This document shows positions 13,401 to 47,472 of a DNA stretch of 64,000 nucleotides, piece after piece; within the stretch, counting starts at the first letter, position 1; every line of letters begins with the position of its first letter. Below the pieces are notes generated by a model. The model searched no databases. It saw only the letters and a program-made list of their open reading frames with translations, and was not told the origin of the DNA. The position numbers and the translations under genes are program-made. The DNA is from Prostheceraeus crozeri (Eukaryota; Platyhelminthes; Polycladida; Euryleptidae): the NCBI GenBank assembly GCA_907163375.1, contig CAJQUW010001747.1, positions 124,001-188,000 on the forward strand, in the 5' to 3' direction.

Positions 13401-13790
13401 CATAAAGGACTTCTAAATATAGAGCTGACGTGGCAGTTTTCATGCTGCATTCGGTTGGGTTCCAACAATGGAGGACGATTCTATCTTTCTTTATCGGAAA
13501 TGCCAACATCTAAGATTTCCAAGAAATAAATATTATGCCTGCGTGGCATCATGAGCGTCAAGCTTCCAACAGCATGGACAAAAATAGTACAGGGTGCAGC
13601 CATGGGAGAAACAACCGTAGAGTACATTCTAGCTTGAAGCAATTCCGGACAATCATGTGTGAAGGTTCAAAGGTAGAAATGAACGGGAGCAGTTAACTGC
13701 CGTTCATCTCCGAAGTATGCGAACGCCGTTCAGTTAAAGGTCACGAAAATCGTGAACTAGTTCAATTGAACGGCGTTCAGTCACACTCTG
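10435..13790 (-). mobile_element. hAT DNA transposon, 3356 bp, perfect 8-bp TSD ACAGTTAC
   Basis: The termini are CAGTGAGTGAC (left) and, inverted, CAGAGTGTGAC (right). ACAGTTAC flanks both (10427-10434 and 13791-13798). The partly palindromic motif GAACGSCGTTCAG occurs twice near each end (10463, 10537, 13721, 13768). The transposase reads leftward through most of the interior. The 8-bp duplication and CAG-type ends fit the hAT superfamily. The insertion sits in repeat R2 copy A. Confidence 0.92.
11460..13334 (-). pseudogene. hAT transposase (ZBED-like), frameshifted
   Basis: The frame starts MSLRKSLSLRF and gives a BED-type zinc finger (CNLCQSVCS...NLKRHLSNQH, residues about 20-48), then a CLTADCWTTFRRGYLG block near 12850. 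Next come GGVVTDNASNFVKSF, the acidic insert, FRCSAHTMNLIATKDV, the CTRWNRTFHAMERV helix, and a C-terminal dimerisation motif APVERLFSHAGELFSRKRCRLS (11520-11620). The domain order is that of Ac-like hAT transposases related to ZBED1/ZBED4. The frame is broken about four times (near 12850, 12800, 12375 and at an A/T run near 11715). In hAT elements this enzyme cuts the ends; this copy should be inactive. Confidence 0.85.
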
Positions 13791-14029
13791 ACAGTTACGC
13801 ACAAATTTACGCACTCAATCAAATAATTAAAGCGGACTGCTCCCCACATCATAAATAACCAGAACCCCTCTGGTGGATGCAGATGTAAACAGCATCCATA
13901 AATAAAAGTCAGGGCTGCGAACTCGGACTCGATGGTATTTGGCAGTATTCGGACCTTATACTTTATTTAGGACTCGGTCCTACTTTTACCGCAGCCCTAG
14001 TGAAAACTATCTGATTCCATTTTTTCTCG

Positions 14030-15440
14030 AAACTTCATCGCCTCAAATTCTCGGCGATTATCCATTTCATTGAGAGGGGTTCCTGTCCTTTAACAGCAAC
14101 TTCCTCAAAGACACTGTTCTTTTCCCACATTCGAAAGTCTTGTTCCTTTGCATCCATTACCATTGAGCTTCTATTATCAACAAACAGAACTTCGTCCTCG
14201 TCATCTATCTCACGGAGTTATGAAGCAGCACTCATGTTAAACAAACGTACTAATACATTTTGCATTTTCAAGTTGTAACAGTCCATGTTGCATCCTGTGA
14301 TTTTTCATGCTCTGCTGATGATTTCTGCTGAGTTTTAATCGGATGAGTCTGTGTGCTTGAATTTGTCCGTCAAGTTCTGTGAATCAGTTTTCTGACGATT
14401 GTGGCAGTCGGTTCCTACATGCTGGCTCTTGAGGGTCGTTGCTATTCGTTACGTTTTTTCATCATTTTCATGATTGTCGGCTGCATTTTCATTTTGTAAT
14501 ATGAATTGTCTCGTCGATACTCAGTGTCGTTGATCCCAAGACCATGTCATTCAACTCTTGTCTTTTGTTTTGTAATGTACCCAATCTCCAGTTTCCACGT
14601 ATTCGCTTTCATGTGGATTGTGCTTTAATGCACAACGAATTCTTTCAGACGATTCGTTTTCAATGAAATTCCTCCCCGCTTCGTTAATCGTACTTAGATT
14701 TGTGGCAACTATTTCACTTCGATTTTCCTTGAATTTTTATTTTTTCCAATTTATCCACACGCATGATAATATCGCATACGTATAAGAAATGACTGATGCT
14801 ATAAATTATGGCCCTAGACTTGTTACTTTTCAGTTGATCAGAGAAAACAACAAAGTTGAAAATTCAAATTTGCCAAAAACTGCAGTCTGCGTCTCATTGT
14901 ATTAACATGTGTTGTTCTTTGATCTTATCTGACGAGAAGAGGAACTAACTAAAACTCAGCAGACGCGCAGATTCGTAGTCATGGGTGTACATCATTTTGT
15001 GAAGGTCTCATTTTCTGCCTCGTTCCCTTCAGAAACTCGTTCTGTATGCTGGAGTATAATCCTCGCTACCACAAACTTGAAGTTCTTTGTCGATGGGTAT
15101 TCCATAATCATCTTCGTTTCTTCAGCAATACCCTCAATGAAACAATTATACCATTCCTCTCCTCAAGAGGTACTCGTGCACACAGAATCTAGTATCGCAA
15201 TGCCAAAGCCATCTTCATCTGCGGTGTAAAGTGTCACCTGTACTGCATCATCTTTATCGGTACTCGCTGACTTGTTGGAGCATCTCTCTAACCAATGGTA
15301 TTTCGAACCGCATATGGAGCACCTAGAAAAGATTCCGCACCTGTCTGTTTTTTTGTTTTTTATAATTTTGGTCCAATCACATTTGTCTCATAATACTTTC
15401 GATCACTGTTATCGTCGCGTCTCTAATTTCTAAAACGATG
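14030..15440 (-). mobile_element. Second copia LTR-retrotransposon fossil, decayed
   Basis: On the minus strand a zinc-knuckle/protease segment (about 15440-15100, with a CCHC-like pattern and AILDS) precedes a reverse-transcriptase N-terminal segment (about 14230-14035, WEKNSVFEEVAVKGQ then LSMKWIIAE). That is the copia order and the same family style as the fossil at the window start. The middle is unrecognisable and contains a copy of the foldback MITE. The element is old and broken many times, with no LTRs found. Confidence 0.7.
14840..15060. repeat. Diverged single-arm copy of the foldback MITE family
   Basis: Shares AAAACTGCAGTCTGCGTC, GAAGAGGAACT, CATCATTTTGTGAAGG and TGCCTCGTTCCCTTCAG with the copy at 9556-9756, but is more diverged. 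It lies within the decayed copia fossil and is therefore a later insertion. Confidence 0.7.
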
Positions 15441-15453
15441 CTTCTTTGAATTA

Positions 15454-16968
15454 CAGGGTGATTTTTAATTGACGCAAGATTTAAAATTGTTTTTATTTCT
15501 ACTTAGTCGACATGAAAAATGAAGTATTATACATTTCTGAACACCTGAAACTGGGGGATTTATGAATATCAAAGCGGTTAAAGCATATCTATAATCTCCA
15601 ATTTTTAAGAAATTTTTATATTTTATCTTTGAATTTCATTACCATTGAATTACTTCATTTCATTGAACTTCCTTTAATCACAACCATAGAAAAATTATTG
15701 ATATTAGATATGAATAGAAAAGGGTAGCAAGTGAAAATCAGACGCATTCTATCATCAATCTGATCACACTTCTATTAATTCATTTTGCCTTTGAGATCTG
15801 GATGGTGATAATTTCATTGTCATGAACTGTCAATGAAAAGCATTTGCAAAGCGATCAGTAAGCGATGGAGAAGCTACCGGTTCTGTAAACGATTCTCCAG
15901 GAAAAGGACGTAAAAGTTTAAGAGAAGAGCGCGAAGAAGAAGTGGAAAAGACTGTTGCTGAGATAACGAGTGGCCGCGAAATTCCTTGCTGTTCCACCCG
16001 TGAGATTTCGGAAGCGACTGGATTTTCTCAATCTAATGTGTGGACAGTTCTTCGCAAGCAGTTGAGATGGTATCCCTATCGCACACGTGTCCATCAAGAA
16101 ATAACGGATGGCGATAAGGTCCATCGACTTGAATTCGCCAACTGGCTGCTTACGAATGAGGACCTTATCCAACGCATCCTGTGGAGCGACGAGGCAAATT
16201 TCACGCTTGATGGCAGCATTAATCGGCACAACTGTGTCATATGGAGCCCTAGCCAGTCAATGTTTTGGTTTCGAAAGGGCTTCATCCTGAAAAAGTGACT
16301 GTCTGGTGTGGCATATCGTCAACATTCGTTTTGCAACCCTATTTCTTTGACTCCACAGTCACTGGAAACAATTACCTTGGAATGTTGGAGCAGCACATGT
16401 TGCCACAACTGGATGAGAAGGGAATCAAAAACTCCACTATCTTCCAGCAAGATGGAGCACCGCCCCATTTTCATGGAGACGTGACTCAATTCTTAAAGGC
16501 ACATTTCCCCAATGATCGAGTCATTGGAAGAGGGCATTCCATAAGATGGCCAGCAAGATCTCCGGATTTATCCCCTCTCGATTTTTGGTTTTGGGGGACA
16601 TTAAAGGGTCGTGTCTTCCACCACAGTCGTCCTTCCACAATGAATCAGCTAATGCACAGAATAGCAGAAGAATGCAACAATTTTTCTTCAAGTGAAATAC
16701 AAAGTGCCATTGCAAACCTCCTACGACTGCACCTTGTTGTAGAAAGCGAAGGTGACGTGATTGAACATTTGTTGTAAAGTTTTCAATGATTTTATGTAAT
16801 GGAATATAAAAATTTCTTAAAAATTGGAGATTATAGATATGCTTTAACCGCTTTGATATTCATAAATTCCCCAGTTTCAGGTGTTCAGAAATGTATAATA
16901 CTTCATTTTTCATGTCGACTAAGTAGAAATAAAAACAATTTTAAATCTTGCGTCAATTAAAAATCACC
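15454..16968 (+). mobile_element. Mariner-like element with 166-bp near-identical inverted repeats
   Basis: Inverted repeats at 15457-15622 and 16803-16968 differ at one visible position (GGGGGATT against GGGGAATT). The left end is TA-CAGGGTGATTTTTAATTG. The right end stops at CACC and lacks the matching CTGTA, so its last bases and target TA are altered. The interior encodes a damaged transposase. IS630-Tc1-mariner elements use TA targets and CAGGG termini. Confidence 0.88.
15850..16777 (+). pseudogene. Mariner-like transposase, frameshifted and 5'-truncated
   Basis: The readable part has a GKGRKSL linker, a helix-turn-helix (STREISEATGFSQSNVWTVL), the first catalytic Asp in WSDEANF, then VTVWCGIS, the second Asp in QQDGAPPHF, and RSPDLSPLDF. 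If the last Asp of SPLD is catalytic, as the corresponding Asp is in Mos1, 42 residues separate it from the second. A frameshift lies near 16250. The N-terminal DNA-binding domain before about 15850 is missing or scrambled. The C-terminus is complete, ending at a TAA just before the right inverted repeat. Confidence 0.85.
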
Positions 16969-17129
16969 AACGCCAATTCCTCCCACTGTGAGAATACAAT
17001 GCAGATTCCGTGGATTGAGAATTCCTGCAGACGCAGACCGATGTTTTTACAGTGCATTCGAATGCTTCAGCACTATCTGCGATGCCATGAGCGTTGGATT
17101 TATCTACTTGTCAAACAATGTGCTTCAAT

Positions 17130-17175
17130 CAGGGTTTCGCGCTCCTTGAAGCTCCTGGAATTTTATGATTAGGGT
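17130..17175. repeat. Possible hAT terminus remnant
   Basis: CAGGGTTTCGCGCTCCTTG followed by TCCTGGAATTTTATGATT resembles the left end of the hAT at 38739. No partner end is assigned. Confidence 0.3.
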
Positions 17176-17214
17176 AGATAATCAGGGCATCTTTACTTTA
17201 GGGCTCGGCCAAGC

Positions 17215-17636
17215 GGTAACGGAATCACATTTGAGCATTTACACATTTTCATGAGACTGGTACTCAGTAAAGACACATCTGATAAACTAACGAAATGCGC
17301 GATGTTTATGGGCATGATCGGTCCTCCAAGCAGGCATAGTATCAACTTTGAAAAATATATTGATATATGTTTTACAGGCGCGAAAGTCAATAGTAACGGA
17401 ATCACGTGATTTGGACATGACTTTTTCATAGGTTCAGTGAATGGATCTAAACATGCTGTTCCTCTGCAAAGATATTGGTTTCGATTATTTTATGCTATTT
17501 TAGGTTGCTTGGCCTAACTTTATTTCAAGTATTGGGATATTTGATACAATACTTCCATTATAAAATTGACCAAATATTTGACCAAACGTGGTAACGGAAT
17601 CACAAGGTAACGGAATCACAAGGTAACGGAATCACA
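17215..17636. promoter_or_regulatory. Left array of the GGTAACGGAATCACA motif
   Basis: Copies lie at 17215-17229 (overlapping the inner TIR base), 17392-17406 (AGTAACGGAATCACG), 17590-17604, 17606-17620 and 17622-17636. The last three are tandem with a 16-bp period. Likely transposase-binding sites, by analogy with subterminal repeats of other DNA transposons. Confidence 0.8.
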
Positions 17637-18113
17637 AATGTTGAAGAAAATTAGGTTAAGACGTGAAACATTTTCCGACTTGTTTATCATATCTCTACAA
17701 GTATTAAGTATTTTCATGGTTTCCTTTCAATGTTTTGAAAGCATGAAGGCTATTTACATTGCATGTAACGAATGCACCCGTATTTGCGTTTTATGTAAGG
17801 AGGTAGGACAGGTTCGTGGTTAGGATGACGTGCTTTTAGGATTATTCTAACATATCGAATCACAGTGGTGACTGTGCTCACTGACAAGATACTTCATATC
17901 TATAAATAGGTATTCTGGGACTCCCCGCTGTGTCAAGGATTCCTGGAAAACTCACGTAGTCACATCCTCAATTCTGGTTTGATTTCAACCTTATCGAATA
18001 GCAATTGGCTCTTATCGGTTCACTGAAAAATTCCAAAATACTTTATATCCTGGAATCCTTCAGTCTTCAATACATTTTTGCTGGTGACTGAATGAATTAG
18101 TGCTACCGGGAAG

Positions 18114-20150
18114 ATGCCACTTACCGCAGCTGAGAACCAACGTCGCTACCGGGAAAGGAAGAAAGCGAAGATGGGACCAGAAATATGGAAGCGGAAAGAC
18201 TGTGAGCGAAAGCAGAGACCTAGAGCTGCCAATCCTGATCTTTCTAAGAAGAAGCACAGAGAAAATATGCGAAGATGGCGTGCCACAAAGAAGGCTAGAT
18301 CAGAATGTGACAAAGAACCGTATCAGGCGAAATCTAGTCTCGCTCGCACTGTGAATCGGGCTAGGGCAGCCTTGCCTCGGTCTCCTCGGAAGTTGAAGAA
18401 GATTATGCGGACATTATGTGATACGGAAGAAATCCCGTCTCGTGATATCAAGACTCCAACGACTCCGCACAACAAGTTATCACGGGAAGTTGAGGCAAGA
18501 GTACAACAATTCTACCTTCGCAACGACATTTCCTGGATGGCACCGGGGAGAAAAGATTCAATCATAGTGATCCGTGACGGCATCAAAGTCAAGGAACAAC
18601 GTCGGTACTTGTTGATGACAATCCGCGACGTATTTGCATTGTATCGAGAAGGCTATCCTAACGACTCCGTGAAACTTTCTACATTCAAGACCTTACGTCC
18701 AGATGTGGTTCTTTACAAATATAAGATGCCACATAATGTTTGTGTCTGCATTTATCACGCCAACGTCGATTTCCTTCTACAGGGCATGAAGTCCGTCTCG
18801 AGTGCTCCAACTACTAACATTGAACTTCTGCAAGCTATCGCGTGTGATCCCAATAGGGAAGATTGCATGTTCGGACTTTGTGAAAACTGTAAAGAGAAAG
18901 TTTCAGTCGATTGCTTGTTGACATCAGTTGATGATGCCATGGCCGGGGAGCAGATCAAGTGGCTTCAATGGGTGCGGAATGCCAAAGGACAACCAGAAAA
19001 GACTGAACTGTGTGGTACCGTATGGGATGCCATGTCTTCCCTGGCTGAGAAGCTTCCTGCTTTCAAGATCCATTGCTTCATTAAGAAAGCGTCAGCGTTT
19101 CAGCGAATGCACAATACCCCTCATCAGCATCATGCTGTGTTGCAGGTATATTTCAGTGAAAATGCATCCATAATTGAACACCAGAGTGGTCATTGGGTAC
19201 ACAAGCAGGTCGCTGTGTTCTCGGCCGTTGTATGGACTAAAGAAGGGACCACTTCTTTTGCTGTTGTCTCAGATCGGTTATCTCACGATAAATATACTGC
19301 TGCAGTAATGCTTGAAACAATCATCGACCAGATCAAGACTGAGATGACTACTAATCTGACTCACATTGACATTTTCTCTGATGGAGCGGCACAGCATTTC
19401 AAGCAGAAATTTATGCTTACCCTTATCTCATGTATGAAGCAGACGAAGGGCTTGGTAGTCAACTGGCATTTCTTCGCTACGTCGCATGGAAAGGGAGCTG
19501 TCGACGGGGTTGGCGGCACTGTCAAAAGGCTTGTGCATCACGCCATCATGAGCAGGAGATATCTTGTTAAGTCAGCTGCTGACTACGCTGCATGTGCCAA
19601 GCACTTGACCACTATCAAGATTCTTTATGTGCCAAATATGGAGATTGAGAGGCGAAGAACAGAACTTGATGCGATCTGGGGTAGTGCAATCGCCATTCCA
19701 GGCACGCATCGTGTTCATTGTGTGCGGACTGTCGATCCAGGTATCGTTACCTTATCAAATTACTCAATGCAGCCATCTCCAGAACTGCCTGTGCTAGTTC
19801 AACAGGTTTCATCTGTCACCGGAATCTCCGAAGACCAGCCGGCATATGTGAAGCCAGGAAGTTAAGTCACAATTCCCATACCAACAGAAAGATGTCGTTC
19901 CATTCTCTATGTTGCCGCAGTGTGCAGCACCACCACGAACAAAATGAAAATCAGGTACCTGCAAAGCACAGGAAGCTTCGGGATTTACCGAGATCCTGAT
20001 GATGCCGACTCTAGCAGCGAGGATATTAAAAACGCCCTTTTAGTGTGTTCCGAACCACAAATCAGCACATTGGGAACCGCAAGGCTCCGATATTCGTTCA
20101 AGTTCAGTGATCAGCAACGTGCGATGATGCAAAAGTATGCCATGAAATGA
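18114..20150 (+). CDS. Transposase-like protein, 583-residue ORF plus in-frame extension
   Basis: A single-exon frame opens at 18114 and stops at 19863-19865. The same frame is open for a further 94 codons to the TGA at 20148-20150, so either the TAA is a lone nonsense change or the extra part is not made. Residues 1-65 are very basic (MPLTAAENQRRYRERKKAK), suiting DNA binding. A Cys/His cluster follows (C210, C212, H215, C244, C251, C256, C259), probably zinc-binding. The core reads AVVSDRLSHDKYTAA (D387), DIFSDGAAQHFKQ (D423) and ATSHGKGAVDGVGGTVKR (D464), which looks like an RNase-H-fold DDD triad. I recall similar uncharacterised proteins in many marine invertebrates. The superfamily is not certain. 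Confidence 0.8.
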
Positions 20151-20359
20151 TCGGACAGTTTTCATTATAACTAGAGTGCTTATAGGCCTAGCATGAAATC
20201 TCTGCTTTTGTAATTTATCCTTTCAAATCACGGGCTCATACATGTCAAAAATGATTGTTTTTTAACTAAAACATTTGTTTTTCTTGATATTTGGTATTAT
20301 CGACCATCTGCGGGGAATAATTATTGCGACTTATATAACATTTATCGATAAACGGATGA

Positions 20360-20556
20360 TGTGATTCCGTTACCGGTAACGGAATCACACAAAAGCACTG
20401 TCATTTTCAATGAGAAAATATATTAATTACAAAATCTCCATTATACCAGCAGTTGACTTTGATAAACATGCTTGCTTTGACATGATATCAGCATCTTTCT
20501 ACAAGAGCCTTGAGAATAAGAAAAATAAAATGATGTTTTTTGGTAACGGAATCACA
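20360..20556. promoter_or_regulatory. Right array: perfect 30-bp palindrome plus one motif copy
   Basis: Two head-to-head copies of the 15-bp motif form a perfect palindrome at 20360-20389, centred on TTACC/GGTAA. Another copy lies at 20542-20556. Together with the left array this makes eight copies, which are absent from the coding part. Confidence 0.85.
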
Positions 20557-20937
20557 ATGGCAAACTCAAATGTCACCTTTCTGTTTCAGCCATGAAATAC
20601 TTATCAATGATTTCTAAATCAAATGCATAATGGTAAAATCGCTTAACATTACCTAACAGTCGCTCATGAAGTGAATCATTTAAGTCCAATCAAACGTTTA
20701 ATAGAGATACGAGACAGAAAAAAAATCCAAAAAACGCTGAAAATATATTGCGTTGAAATAAAAAAAATCATCTAACTTGAATTTCAATTTTCTGGCTAAA
20801 TATAGATGTCATGACAAAAACTCGATCTGTTACAAAAACTTCAGAATATTAGCTATAAGAAAACCTACGTTAGAAATCTTAAATCGGAACTTTGTTTTTT
20901 GATGTTGCTGTTCATTTTCGCTTGGCCGAGCCCTTTA

Positions 20938-22604
20938 TTACTAGTAGTTTTTGATGATATTTTTTATTCATACAAAGTATTTATGTAATGAATTCATTAG
21001 CATTCTTAGTTTTGTAGTAAAGGAATTTTCCAGCCATGCATCTTAAAAACGTTGTCAAAGTCATTTACTTCAGGAAGTAACGCTCTTATTGAAGTTCGTA
21101 GTCTATATAAGAAACAACTCATGTATTGGATAACATCTTAAATGCCGGCAGATATGGATTTGAGATGAAGCCTTGAATATCGTATTTATTTTTTTCTTGC
21201 ATTCTGGGCCGTACGCTAGCCGCACATTCTCGCTTTGGTGCACCGAAAATTTTGAAACAAAAATAATTCCCTGAAGCACTTACTAATGTAAAATTAGAAT
21301 AGGAATATTCTTTTCTAGGAATGTTAAAGAATTTGAAGCAGACTGTCATCATACTTATGATAGTTCTAATAAAATTCTTTAAAACCAGATGAAAATAGAA
21401 ATTATGTGGACTGAATTGACAAGTCAGAGGCGGAAGAGACGTTGGGTTTTTAGTTGATTCATTTTAGAATATGTAGCAAAAGAAGACTTTGTTTTTGATT
21501 CTTTTTTTCAAGATAACTGAACACATCAAGAAATGTAGACAGGTACGAAGAAATGTCACGTTATATGTTACCATGATATCAAGTTACTATGCGAAAGGTC
21601 AAAATCTCGACATTACGATCGGCGTCAAGCAGTCTCTTCAGACCTACGCGGTATTCACTGAGATTTCGAAATTCTGAGGTCACGGGAATCGAGATTCCGT
21701 GACCTAAAATGATTTATCATGAACTTGAATTGCCGAATTTTCGGCACTTTTTCACATTTCCTCTCAACATCAGGAAATACATAGTTAATTATTTTAAGTT
21801 TCAAAAGGCCTCATTTTCATGATAAAAATTTATTACGAATTAAATTGATATTTTAAGTTTGATTGTCGTCGTGAAGTTTGAATTGAATTGATAAATAGAA
21901 TTGAGTAATGCTCTCCTGGTTGGATCAATTATAGTGTGTGCTTAGAATATTTTGCTCTCAATTTGCTGTGTTACTAAGATAACAGATGAGATGAGCTAAT
22001 TATAATTGAAGCTTGACAGTAAAGCAACAATTTGATTGGATTGAAATTCGTACATTTCGATGCACCGACCCAACAACTGGTGCAAGCCAAGTAGCCGGTG
22101 CAACGCCCACAGTCCTAATTTTTAGTAATATTGTTATTTTGGACATTATTGGATATGACACGACATTTCTTAACTATTATTTGTTCTTTAGCTGCTCCTT
22201 TTATATCGACGAAAATTATATCGAGAGCATGCGCTTTAAGGAAAAATGAGAGGAATTGAAGTAAGTATGTCAAATCCTTCTATAGATTATTTGTCTTGAT
22301 TTTATTATTCATGTACTTAGTAATACCGAGGAGTTTTCATTGGTAGACCGAATGGTGCGTTTGAGCCACACTGGGACATCGTACTCCGAGTGCCTGGAAT
22401 ATATAAACCTTTGCAAATCATAAATTCGCTATCAGCACCAGTGTTCATGAATTATGAGGACTGGTCAGATTCACTCGGGATTCGTATTAAGGCTGAAGTG
22501 GAAACGTACGTTGAAGCTATTGTATATTCATTTGTAATTCATAGAATTTTTATTTGGCACATCGCGAATTATGTAAAATCCGTCTATAAACCCAATTATG
22601 TAAA
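20938..22604. other. No recognised gene; one short palindrome
   Basis: Only short frames are present. An inverted pair AGGTCACGGGAATC / GATTCCGTGACCT lies at 21677-21705 and resembles the 15-bp motif of the neighbouring transposon. Confidence 0.45.
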
Positions 22605-22680
22605 CCTGGAAATTTCATCACAGGGTCTCCTGGAAACTCCTGGAAAAACGATCCTTGAAAACCGCGGAAACTCTGTTCAA
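22605..22680. repeat. hAT right-terminus remnant
   Basis: The segment CTCCTGGAAAAACGATCC...CCGCGGAAACTCTGTTC is a diverged copy of the right end of the hAT at 38739-42049 (CCTGGAAAAACACTTCAGG...CCGCGGACACCCTGTTC). No coding part accompanies it. Confidence 0.5.
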
Positions 22681-22684
22681 TGTG

Positions 22685-22975
22685 CTTCGCATACCTGCGG
22701 ATGTTAATGCATTCACAGTTGTACGGGCCAGTTTTTCCTCTGCTTCTTTTAGTAATGTACCCTGGAGCAACACCTCCCGGCAGAACCATTCCATGTTTCT
22801 AACTTTTTCATATAATCGGTCTAATTCAAAAAGGCAGTCGTCCAATGACATGTTTTGGAGCTCTCGAACGAGACGCTCATAGGCTTCAAAAGCCAATCGT
22901 TCCAAATCCTGTAGGAATGGCTCAACCAGCTTCCATAATATTGCATCTGCAGTACATCCCCTCTACATCCACTTT
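22685..22975 (-). mobile_element. Copia gag fragment (fossil)
   Basis: The minus-strand translation LAFEAYERLVRELQNMSLDD ... EEKLARTTVNALTSAGMRS aligns by eye with LSYEAYERFETLRRDSSTS ... EHKLARATTVSLTYSDMSAS in the gag of the copia fossil at the window start. It is a short, broken gag piece about 120 bp upstream of the RAB14 start codon, with no LTR seen. Confidence 0.7.
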
Positions 22976-23058
22976 CCCTGTTGTAATTTCTCTAGCAACC
23001 CTGATGCATTGAGAAATTTATCAACATGTAACTGTTAAATCAATTACATCAGACGTAA

Positions 23059-47472
<24,414 letters not shown>

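Larger units (their letters stand above)
10297..14022. repeat. Interspersed repeat R2, copy A, split by a hAT insertion
   Basis: Two pieces, 10297-10434 and 13791-14022, are collinear with an uninterrupted copy at 53189-53542. Shared landmarks are TTTCATTTCCAC, ATGTCAAGTCGAAG, AGCGGACTGCTC, CAGAACCCCTCTG and CTATCTGATTCCAT. The intervening 3.36 kb is the hAT. Near its end the repeat carries a small hairpin-like block (about 13913-13999) starting CAGGGCTGCGAACTCGG and ending CCGCAGCCCT, which looks like a tiny hAT MITE also present in copy B. Class unknown. Confidence 0.75.
17201..20933 (+). mobile_element. DNA transposon of uncertain (Sola-like?) superfamily, 15-bp TIRs, TTTA TSD
   Basis: Perfect 15-bp inverted repeats GGGCTCGGCCAAGCG lie at 17201-17215 and 20919-20933, with TTTA directly outside each (17197-17200 and 20934-20937). 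Inside are eight copies of GGTAACGGAATCACA (one with two changes) and one large transposase-like gene. A 4-bp duplication with a DDD/E-type enzyme would fit Sola, but I assign this by inference only. The inverted repeats and motif copies are well preserved, so the element looks young. Confidence 0.85.

Noticed and set aside
17908-18060. CTGGGACTCCCCGC and CCTGGAATCC strings as a further hAT remnant
   Set aside because: Similarity to the 38739 terminus is too weak, and the site lies inside the 17201-20933 element without a duplication.
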